Assembly (NCBI GenBank): GCA_022419385.1
Contig: JAJUBI010000005.1
Coordinates: forward strand, 1,054,001 to 1,118,000
Reading direction: 5' to 3'
From: Paraconiothyrium sp. Pb-2020
Lineage: Eukaryota > Ascomycota > Dothideomycetes > Pleosporales > Didymosphaeriaceae
Length of the DNA stretch: 64,000 nucleotides
Under the pieces are notes generated by a model. It ran no database searches. It was not told the origin of the DNA and saw only the letters and a program-made list of their open reading frames with translations. Below, in pieces: positions 56,028-64,000 of the stretch; position 1 is the stretch's first letter; each line of letters begins with the position of its first letter. The translations under genes and the position numbers were made by a program.

Positions 56028-56619
56028 GTTGGTGCGGGTGAGAGTAATCATTGAGATCGGTTGTTGTGTGTTGTGGTCCGAAATACTGCATGCACATAAG
56101 CATCAGCATCAGCATGAACGATATTCTCGGAGGCCCAATCATTATTACAGCATACAACCATCAACAGCGATGTGTCTATGCAACGCGTGCAGTATTGGCC
56201 TGGGAAATTCCTTGGCTTGCCCCACCATCGACAGGATACGAAGAGGGGTCGCTAGCTTAAGCTTTCACTATTTGCTGGTGAATTAGCGATCCGTCCCGCC
56301 ATGCATTAGTTGCGGAGAGTCACTCCATCACGACGATTCGATACGCGTATCAGCAAGCCCATGTGCTTCCAGCTGAAAGAAAAACCAGTTCAACTTGCAT
56401 TGAGTGTTAAGAGCAAGGTGACAATGGGCCTAGGTCAAATGCTCGTGGTACCCCAGTGGTCGGACGCGAAACGATTTGGTGATGTTGCACTCATAGGGCT
56501 GTCTGCAATGGCTGAGCTTGCATGCGCAGATGACCAGCGGTATTGCGCTGGCCGTTCTTGTATATATCATCGAAGCCCATAACTTCGCCTTACTTACATT
56601 AAACACACGAACAGTCCCA
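56028..56619. other. Intergenic spacer
   Basis: 592 bp; an upstream in-frame extension (from 56518) of the following gene is possible but would bury its signal peptide. Confidence 0.5.
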
Positions 56620-58233
56620 ATGGTCTCCATTCACCCGTTCGTCCTCTTAATGGTGCACAACCTGTGCCTCACGGTTACTACCGTTGCGCACGCACAATTC
56701 GAGCAACGTACGACAGTGCAAGTCGCAAATGATCTAGCAAAAGCACTATCGCCCAACGCGACCTTGATTGTGCCAAATGATGCACGATGGAGCAGTGTCG
56801 TCGCAAGGGTCAACTACCCTCGAATTTCGCCAGGCTATCGGCTCGTGGTTGAAGTTGCAACGGAGGACGATGTTGCTGCAACGGTGAGCTTGAATTGCGC
56901 CATTCTCAACATATGTCTTAAGGAAGGAGCAGGTCCTATATGCAAACCGGCATAACATTGACTTCCTAGCCATCGCCGGTGCTCATGGCGAGTCAACGAC
57001 GCTGAACCGGTTGCGAAGTGGGATACAAATCAACCTGAGGAAGCTCAACTTCGTCAATCTACAGGATGACCAGACTGTGGCTGTTGGGGGCGGCACGCTC
57101 CAGTGGGAGCTGACAAGCCATCTGTACTCCCACAGTAGACGGGCAGGTACGAGCACCACCAATCCGACCGCGACGCAGCAGACAAAGGCTGATTGAGACC
57201 AGTAACCGGCCTCTGCGAATGCGTATCTGTCGCGGGTCCCCTCCTCGGTGCGGGTCACTCCGCTCTCCAAAGCCAATACGGCTTCTCCGCTGATAACCTC
57301 CTCTCCGCCAACGTTGTTTTAGCGAATGGCACAACCGTCCTAAGCTCCTCGACAACCAATTCAGATCTCTTCTGGGCGATAAGAGGGGCTGGTCACAACT
57401 TCGGCATCGTGACCAGCTTTAACCTTCTCACACATCCCATCCCGTCCACCTACTCCCTCTACACCCTCATCTACACTAGAGACAAGCTCGACGCGCTCTT
57501 CAGTCTAGTAAACGACATAGATAGTCCGCCCGAGACTCGAGACCCACAATTCTTCCTCAACGCGTTCCTATCGAGATCTGCGCCGGACGCAGACCCAGTC
57601 TTCACATACAGTCTCGCATACGAGGGTACGCCCGAGGATTTGCACATCCGCGCGAAGTCTTTCCTAGCACTAGGGCCCCTTAACACAACGCTAACGACGG
57701 ACATAACCTACGACAAGCTGTACCAGGCACTGGGCTTCGGCAAGGACTCTTTCTCATGCGGTAAGAACATAAATCAGGGTATTTCGGGTGTTGCGCTACA
57801 AAAGTGGAATATCGAGGGTCTGAAAAAAGCATATAAGATATTCTTGGACCTGACAGCCGACCCGCGTTTCTTTAATTCATTCCTTCTAATGGAGAACTAC
57901 GGCATTGTTGCTGTCACAGGTGTCGATCCGAGTTCTACTGCGCTACCGCCTGAAGAGCGTGAAAGGCCCATTCTGACATCTGCTGTTGTGCACTATGCAG
58001 GTAATGAAGAAGCGACGAGGAGGGATGCTGCGGCTTATATGAAGAAAATCAAGGAGGCTTTATATGAGAGGGTGGATAAGGATGAGTGGCATGCGTACGT
58101 GAATTACGCGGCTGGAGATGAGGAAGTGGAGGAGGTGTATGGGAGGGAGAGGTGGAGGGTGGAGAAGTTGAGGGAATTGAAGTGGAGGTGGGATCCATGT
58201 AATAGGTTCAGGTTTTTTGCGCCGTTGGTTTAG
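56620..58233 (+). CDS. Second secreted BBE-like FAD-linked oxidoreductase
   Basis: Exons 56620-56883, 56933-57146 and 57203-58233 give 502 residues. Introns 56884-56932 (GTGAGC..GCAG) and 57147-57202 (GTACGA..CCAG). I start at 56620 because the next ~28 residues form a signal peptide ending VAHAQF. FAD domain: YANRHNIDFLAIAGAHGEST (flavin-linking His), VAVGGGTLQWEL, TGLCECVSVAGPLLGAGHSA, QYGFSADNLLSANVVLANG and IRGAGHNFGIVTSFN. The C-terminal BBE end is VNYAAGDEEVEEVYG .. KWRWDPCNRFRFFAPLV. The CEC..LGAGH form marks the second fungal BBE subtype, distinct from the gene at 9003; the two are not recent duplicates. Adjacent to an HD-domain and a GST-like gene. Confidence 0.9.
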
Positions 58234-58463
58234 ATGGCTATGATGGACTAGGCTGGGACAGAGCGTCATCGTGCAATGGGGCTAGGAATACGGCTAGTTG
58301 AAGTGCAAGCTCGGATAGGAAGTCGCACTTATCCTTCAAACGTCTACCAAAGGCATATGAAAAGCTGCTATCGACCTTGACAATGATGCACAGGTAGGTT
58401 GACGATACACCGCGTCAACATCAAGATCTCTAGCAAGAACCTTCGACCTCAGGTCAGGATCCG

Positions 58464-59235
58464 TCACTCAGCCAACGCCCTCTGCGTTAAGTCCACCCCT
58501 CTATGCCCCGTCCTATTGAAACCCGGCACAAGCACCTCCCCATAATCACTCACAAAATTGTCCCACGTCGTATTTGGCTTTGTCTCGCACAAATGCACCA
58601 TGACGTCGTTGAAGTACCCTTTCAGCCCCTTGTTCGGGAATTCTTTGACAATTGCATCCCACACTTCCTGCTCTACGGTGATGAGGTCGCCGAAGAGATC
58701 TTTGCTGTTGGAGGGCCCCACCAACTCGGTCATGATGCCGCCCGACGCGATGGCGACTTCCTGCTGCTTGTAGCGTGCGATGCTGGGGGTGGCGTGGAGA
58801 GCGATGGTGTCGAAAATGAGTTGCAGACGTTGGGAAGACTGCCAGTGGGGTCCACCGTGAGCTTGGAGGAAGGAGCGAGCGGCGATGGCGCCATCAATTT
58901 CGAAGCGTTTGTCGGGGGAAATGTAGGCTGGGTCGTTGCTCCTTTGCTTTGTAAGCCTGGATGTTACCTACAGTTATCAGGTGAGCGTGATCTTACCAGC
59001 CTAGGTCATGCAAGATAGTCGCGACGGCAAAAGCTTCCTCGTCAATACGAGAGCGATTCGCTTTTGGAAGCTTGTTTATGATGGCTTGACCGTTGAGCCA
59101 TGAGCGCATGACATGGTTGTAGCCTTGGTCTGGGAGAGCTGCTCTCGTAAGTGCGATTGAGGAGTTGATGAGGGGGGTATCTGGGACCGGAATGCCCGCG
59201 ATGACACGAGTAAGGAGTATGGGTACTGCAACCAT
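58464..59235 (-). CDS. HD-domain protein, cyanamide-hydratase-like
   Basis: Exons 59235-58997 and 58941-58464 give 238 residues. The intron 58942-58996 (GTAAGA..CAAAG) splits the Trp codon after the HD motif. Features: IAGIPVPDTPLINSSIALTR, YNHVMRSWLNGQAI (first His), ATILHDLGW (the HD doublet), KRFEIDGAIAARSFL and LIFDTIALHATPSIA (downstream His). This order matches fungal cyanamide-hydratase/DDI2-3-like metal-dependent HD hydrolases, which hydrate nitriles such as cyanamide; other members have unknown substrates. Cytosolic. Tail-to-tail with the second BBE gene (stop codons 230 bp apart). Confidence 0.85.
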
Positions 59236-59972
59236 ATTGATTCGCTAGATGAAGGTCTGATACAGCGATTGAAGGGATGCTGTGATTCAGATTTTCCGTC
59301 GAATCCAACGAACTTATAGCAAGTCCACATACTTGGTGCCGTCTATCTCATAGTATCATGGACGCTCACATTTCTAATCATCTCCAAACCTAATTACAAA
59401 GTCTTGAAATCTGTCCTAGATGTTGTGGTGGTCATCCGCGGACGGGACGCTCTGAACCATTTTCAGTGCTTAGGAATCTCAAACGCTCAGAAGGAGCGAG
59501 CACATTTGATCAGCAACTGCGTTCATCAGTGGGACTCTGACCAATGGAACACAGACGCCTGGACATCAGAAAGTTCAATGTTGTCGTCTTGGTGGTTGTG
59601 CGTAATCTGGGGTGTGTTTGTGTGTCAGACGGCACGGAAGCCAGGCTTACACCCGACCGTTAAGAATCACGGCAGCTTACGAATTGGAAAGGACTTTGAT
59701 ACGCATTTACGTCCAGTTACGAGTCGAAACCAATTATAAGTCTTATAGCTCGACCAGAAGCAGCCATAACCAGCCATAAACATATATTTCAATCGCAATC
59801 TTCGAATACAACCTTATAAATCAGCTGTCGCAATTTAACTTCGTGGAGAGAGTACAGTTCTTATCCTCCACAGCCCTATTCTGTCCGCCCATAGTTTCCA
59901 ATAGGCTGCTCTGATAGTGACTCTTAGGATAATGCGTCATTCAACCGATACGTGGATGGGCAATGCACTCAT
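59236..59972. other. Intergenic spacer
   Basis: 737 bp; frames present are not coding-like. Confidence 0.5.
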
Positions 59973-60797
59973 CTAGAGCACTCCAGCGTGCCAGCTTTGC
60001 ATAACCTTCAACACATCGCTCGCAGCCAACTCTCCCTTCTCAACATCCCTTTTTGCACTCTCCCTAACCTTGAAATTCCTGTAAAACTCCTCAAGCCTTG
60101 TATACTCCTCTTGCGTCTCTGTCCCATACACAGCCTTCACCACAGCCCCAGATCCCTTCGTCAGATCAACGCCGTAGCAGTACTCCACGAAATCGAAAAA
60201 ATGGAACAACACTATCTCCGCAATCGAAACAGTCTTCGTGTCGTCCTTCAAGTAGCCCAAGTCTCGATCGACGAGAAGCTTATCCACAGCGGCGACGGTG
60301 CGCTTCACCCATCTCAACATCTCTTTTGCGCCGGCTGGGTACTTCAGAGTCCCTACGGCCGTGCCAAAGGATAGCACCGGCTTCCATGAGATGAGCAGTT
60401 CCTCCGCAAGTGTCAGCATTTCTGCAATACGTGCACGTTCCAGTGCGTCGCCACCTTTGATCAACGCCCTTGCGTTGAGATGGGCGAGTTGACCTCCGGG
60501 AGCACACGCTTCTTCCAGGTAGTAGATAATCGGCATCGATTGTCTGATGTACGTCCAGTCTTGGCTCTCATCACTCGGTGGGATTGCGAGAATCGGAAGG
60601 GAACCTTTCGGACGAGGCGGAAATCTGAAGCTTTGAGAGGGGACGACGTGATCGCCCTTCGCAGGGTCTGTTACATGGACAATGGTGATTGCCGATTGGG
60701 GAATGCGCTTCTCAGAGAGGTAACCGGCAATGCGGCGAGGGAACGGCATCCATGGGTAGGAAAAGAGGAGCCAGGGACGAACGGATTCGGTGCTCAT
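59973..60797 (-). CDS. Glutathione S-transferase-like protein
   Basis: Intronless, 274 residues. N-terminal thioredoxin-like half: RPWLLFSYPWMPFPRRIAGYLSEKRI, an ITIVHV strand, then PKGSLPILAIPPSD with the cis-Pro of the GSH site and IRQSMPIIYYLEEA with the Ser that contacts the glutathione gamma-glutamyl. The C-terminal half is all-helical (ERARIAEMLTLAEELL, AAVDKLLVDRDLGYL, VSIAEIVLFHFFDFVEYCYG), where the VSIAEI region matches the usual SIADI segment of GSTs. The catalytic Tyr/Ser/Cys position is unclear. Probably a detoxification enzyme or structural homologue. Confidence 0.82.
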   Translation of the reverse strand: MSTESVRPWLLFSYPWMPFPRRIAGYLSEKRIPQSAITIVHVTDPAKGDHVVPSQSFRFPPRPKGSLPILAIPPSDESQDWTYIRQSMPIIYYLEEACAPGGQLAHLNARALIKGGDALERARIAEMLTLAEELLISWKPVLSFGTAVGTLKYPAGAKEMLRWVKRTVAAVDKLLVDRDLGYLKDDTKTVSIAEIVLFHFFDFVEYCYGVDLTKGSGAVVKAVYGTETQEEYTRLEEFYRNFKVRESAKRDVEKGELAASDVLKVMQSWHAGVL

Positions 60798-61244
60798 CTT
60801 GATTGCGGTTACCTTGGATAATATATGAGATTAACACTTCGCAGAAAGAATCGTGAGGTGTATTCGTGGTGAAGTTTTCAGATGATGCATAGACCGTGCC
60901 GAATTGAAAGATATATAAGTACTTCTCATGAGGACCCAAAGGGTGCGCCATTGTTATGGTCGCAGTTCGGAATCTCATATGCCATCCCAGAGAAGTCGCG
61001 GGGATTTTGATAAGGTAATCTAGTGGGGATATGCGTTACCGTCAAGCTACCCACAAGACAGGCAGCTACCTAGGTAAGTCTCCGAGGCAGTATCTGAGAG
61101 TTTTTGTGCCACTTGAAGGCCCAGGGGCGCAAGAAACGCCTAGAATAGTAGGGGCATACCTTACCATGAGTTCATGAAACAACCGAAAGCAGCCCAAGAA
61201 AAGTCCCCGCATCCTCTCATTCTTAGCTCTTGACCAACTTCACC
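60798..61244. other. Intergenic spacer
   Basis: 447 bp between the GST start and the doubtful small gene; promoter sequence presumably for both. Confidence 0.45.
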
Positions 61245-61719
61245 ATGTCCTCCTCACAGAATGCCTTCGCGTTCCCGGTGCAAATCTTGCCGCTGCGACC
61301 ATTGCTTTACTGGTCTGATAGTGTAGACAATAGCTTTGTCCTTGTCCGACCTGGGTTAGTGACCGTTACAGTCCATTGACGGAAAAATTTATACGCGGAG
61401 ATTCCACCCATCCCATTGCGCGCATTGAGATCTGCCACCAAGTCGAGAAACCGGTGTTACAGGTCTTCCGCTTTTTGCCACGATTCCCTTACCTCTTTCA
61501 TCAACATCTATATGAAAGACACCTCGTAGGACCAGATGAAGTGAGTATCCTGCGTTTTCGATATTACAGCACTCGCTTCGGCTCCTGCGTCCTAAAGAGT
61601 CTCATAATACTATAATCGGCTCCCATGAAGGGGCCACGCCTTACATGAGCACTTCTGTTCCGATGCTTTCCGAAGTTGTGACCTGGGACGTTTCGTTCCT
61701 CAACTTCTTTTTTGAGTGA
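61245..61719 (+). pseudogene. Coding-like segments of a small gene, structure unresolved
   Basis: Three pieces read as protein in order: MSSSQNAFAFPVQILPLRPL..VDNSFVLVRPG (from 61245), LTEKFIRGDSTHPIARIEIC..QHLYERHLVGPDE (to about 61540) and LLRPKESHNTIIGSHEGATP..DVSFLNFFFE (stop 61717-61719). Splice-like signals sit at the joints (GTTAGT..TTACAG; GTGAGT..TTACAG) but the implied introns would be only 17 and 29 bp, shorter than fungal spliceosomes normally accept. It may be a gene that lost parts of its introns, a pseudogene, or a gene with splice sites I misjudged. Pattern suggests a fungal conserved hypothetical of about 140 residues; no known domain. Confidence 0.4.
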
Positions 61720-61790
61720 GCCTACGTAGCTAAGATTGAACCGATCGCATCCACACTTCTGCACCTCGGGGCGGCTCTTGTACACTCACA

Positions 61791-62432
61791 CTAATTGAGC
61801 GCACTAACAAACCCAGCAATACCTCCCAGGCCAATTAGAACAGCCCTAGCACTGTTCAACCTGCCAAACTTCTCCAGCAGTTGCTGCACCTCCCTATCCT
61901 CCTCTTCCGTAGTATTTTCTTTCGTACGTTCTTGTGGTCCGCTCAGATCGGTCCACTGACTCGCGTCACCCTCGCTATTTACTGAGCCATCCGCACTTCG
62001 TTTCGTAGCGGAGTCTGATGTCGCAGCGCTCCTCTTTCCACCTTTCTGTTCGTTCTTTTCGATAAGCGTGAAGTTTGTTGGGATCATGACGAACTGCGTC
62101 CATGGCGCGATACTGATGGACAATGCTGCCGCCACGAGGTACCAGCTTACGGGTCCGCCTCGTGTTGCGCTGCTTAGCAGGCTGTTGAACGTGCGCGTAG
62201 CTGGTGGAAGGGCGTTATAGGCCAAATATGCGAATCCACTGCTGGAAACGAACGCTGCAGTCGGGAAAATATGTGAACCGCGACTGAAAAGCCAGCGAAT
62301 GAGTGGTAGAGAACGCGATGCTGGTTGTGACGCGAGCATTGGGATGTCGAAGAGGGACAAGGTTGCGATCCCGCCAGCGGCGGCAAGCGCTGTGGAGATG
62401 CTCGCAACTTGAACAATCTGAGTAGTCGACAT
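61791..62432 (-). CDS. DUF1772 (anthrone oxygenase-like) membrane protein
   Basis: Intronless, 213 residues from the ATG at 62432. Four hydrophobic helices: ISTALAAAGGIATLSLFDIPML, FPTAAFVSSSGFAYLAYNAL, GGPVSWYLVAAALSISIAPWTQFVMIP and RAVLIGLGGIAGFVSAL. WTQFVMIPTNFTLIEKN is the recognisable DUF1772 core; these small proteins are related to anthrone oxygenases of polyketide pathways, but many members lie outside any cluster, as here. A charged insert of ~45 residues between helices 3 and 4 (EEDREVQQLLEKF ends it) is normal. Likely ER or other endomembrane protein; function uncertain. Confidence 0.8.
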   Translation of the reverse strand: MSTTQIVQVASISTALAAAGGIATLSLFDIPMLASQPASRSLPLIRWLFSRGSHIFPTAAFVSSSGFAYLAYNALPPATRTFNSLLSSATRGGPVSWYLVAAALSISIAPWTQFVMIPTNFTLIEKNEQKGGKRSAATSDSATKRSADGSVNSEGDASQWTDLSGPQERTKENTTEEEDREVQQLLEKFGRLNSARAVLIGLGGIAGFVSALN

Positions 62433-63805
62433 GGTCAATAGGTGATTTTAGTATTGAATTTTGCCCTGTCTTTGGTCTGTCTATTATACGCTCGTGCTGT
62501 CGTACGGCCTAAAAGACCAAGTACCGAAATGGTGATGTCACACTAAAACTATCGCACTACCACGGCTTTTGGGCGGCTTTTGTAACCCAAACAACGAATC
62601 CCGCAAAATTACGGATCTCGGAAGCCTCTCAACTGCGAGCTGCGAGTAACAATCGGCCCAACGGAACTTGGAAGGACCCGCGCCCAAAGAATCATGTCTT
62701 AGGCATACGCAATCTACCCGTGGACCCGACTACACTAGGACAAGCTTGGAGCACTCCATCGTTACGCTTTCACCGCACACATGATCCGCAAATATTTATA
62801 AATACTGTAGGCGGATGGCTGTCCTGCAATCTTTCAGGCTCGAAGTTTTTTGTAAAGATGAATTCATGTTCACTCGTACATGAGCTCTCGGCCTGACAAT
62901 ACAGTTGGAAAATCTGGTCGCCAAATAACGATCATGTTGAACACACACATGAAAACCTCCTTTTTAAGCTCCTTCTACAGCGGTACATGGACAAAAGTCC
63001 AGGTCTAAGCAATGTCAAGCGAACACAACACAGGCAAGCAAGGTCTGTGGCCAATATATGCTCGGGGGCTTTCTGCACCAAGACCAGCCAGACCACATTT
63101 CATTGCTTTTATCTCATTGCTCCTCCCCAAACCTCTAGCCGTGTACGAGGGTCCGCAACAACCTTTGTCATTGAAGAAACTAATCAACACCGCTAAAGAC
63201 GCTTGCGGTACTAAGAAACATACTGGTGCTGATCATGCTCCATGAAAGGTTGCAACATCCATTTGACTGTCGTTATGCGAAGTGCACCTCTCTTTCTCAT
63301 CACCAACGCATGGTCGCTGCAGGGAAGAAACCTCAGTCATCCCAAAGGTTTATGCCTTGGATCGTGCTTCGATTGACTGACCCGATTCTGATACCCAACG
63401 CCGTCATGTGGTTTAGTTTCTGCGTTAATAAAAGTGTGAAGCTACCGGCTCCTTGTAGATCTGAACAGACTGTTGCATACATGCAAATATGTCCATGCGC
63501 AGCAATGTCGCAAAAGAACTTGCTACAATATTATGTTGCGAGTCCTCCAGGCGAACATGAACAACGCATACGTGCCCTGAGCGAGCTATACAACGAAGCG
63601 CTAGATCGAGCAGCTCATGCGGTCTGCTTCTTGCGTCTTAAAGCCATACTTCAGAAACCCGGTGTGGAACAGGTCACGAGATCCTCGACCTCCATAGAGA
63701 TGCACAATTAAAACTCACTGTACTAAAGGTGGCGATCATCATCTTCAGTCAGTTCTCCAAAACTGCTCCGAACATCATATTTTTATTCAAAGCTCCTGTA
63801 GCTGA
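62433..63805. other. Non-coding stretch
   Basis: The only frame of note (63226-63711, + strand) ends with a helical region (ALSELYNEALDRAAHAVCF), but its first half looks random and no intron rescues it. Confidence 0.4.
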
Positions 63806-64000
63806 CTACTGTCCATCAACCAGCAGTCCAATTCCTCTGTCCTCCTCCGCATCGATATCGACCAACATCATCTTCGTCCCTTCAGCCCTCCACTCCTTCC
63901 CAGGTGGTCTCCAATCAAACAGGTCAAAGGCTTCACTACTCCAAGGTCCAACATCATGGTCGGCTGGCGGTGTCTTTACTTCCGGCGCCTCCGCACTCTC
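63806..64000 (-). CDS. 3' end of an unidentified gene, cut by window edge
   Basis: An open minus-strand frame enters at the right edge and ends with a stop at 63806-63808, giving the last 64 residues. The sequence is acidic with Trp/Pro spacing: DVGPWSSEAFDLFDWRPP, GKEWRAEGTKMMLVDIDAEED, then GIGLLVDGQ. Composition and the lack of stops support coding. I do not recognise the family; the main body lies beyond 64000. Confidence 0.6.
   Translation of the reverse strand, partial: ESAEAPEVKTPPADHDVGPWSSEAFDLFDWRPPGKEWRAEGTKMMLVDIDAEEDRGIGLLVDGQ

Overview
The window is genomic DNA of a filamentous ascomycete (Pezizomycotina, plausibly a dothideomycete; I cannot place it further). Evidence: genes of 1-5 exons split by short introns (mostly 45-65 bp) with GT..AG ends and CTGAC/CTAAC-like branch sites, no operons, long non-coding spacers, and fungus-typical families (tannase/feruloyl esterase, DUF3500, BBE-like FAD oxidases, Zn2Cys6 and C2H2 regulators, a Clr5-ankyrin protein, an NNP nitrate transporter). 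Most exon joins below were worked out by hand from splice signals and reading phase.

Layout. 1-12.2 kb: secreted tannase/feruloyl esterase, a small conserved protein convergent to it, a DUF3500 protein, a single-pass membrane protein with a beta-trefoil-like ectodomain, then a convergent pair made of a secreted BBE-like FAD oxidase and a salicylate-hydroxylase-type monooxygenase. 13.3-15.5 kb: an unrecognised protein with an internally duplicated domain and an unresolved 3' end. 15.9-23.5 kb: four C2H2 zinc-finger genes in a row on the same strand, the third apparently damaged, the second apparently carrying two GC-AG introns. 24-33 kb: F-box-like protein, sugar transporter, GT8-like glycosyltransferase, and a Zn2Cys6 regulator with an in-frame stop. 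34-39.4 kb: housekeeping block with PKA catalytic subunit and a Golgi-type GT8-like protein on the minus strand, and splicing factor PRP38 divergent from the latter. 41-49.6 kb: nitrate transporter with a NirA-type site and GATA sites upstream, a Clr5-ankyrin protein with an apparent 1-base frameshift, a secreted phosphatase/nuclease-fold protein fused to a jacalin-like domain, and a tiny Ser/Asn-rich gene with an 8-base first coding exon. 52.7-64 kb: secreted type-B carboxylesterase, nuclear EVE-domain protein, a second secreted BBE-like oxidase, an HD-domain (cyanamide-hydratase-like) protein, a GST-like protein, a doubtful small gene, a DUF1772 membrane protein and the 3' end of an unknown gene.

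Functionally the window mixes housekeeping genes (PKA, PRP38, EVE) with extracellular or detoxifying enzymes acting on plant esters, phenolics and xenobiotics (tannase, two BBE-like oxidases, FAD monooxygenase, carboxylesterase, HD hydrolase, GST). I see no PKS/NRPS backbone, no rRNA or tRNA gene, no CRISPR and no clear transposon. The most unusual items are the C2H2 array with its broken member and GC-AG introns, the duplicated-domain protein at 13.3 kb, and the in-frame intron in the membrane protein whose retention would remove the membrane anchor.
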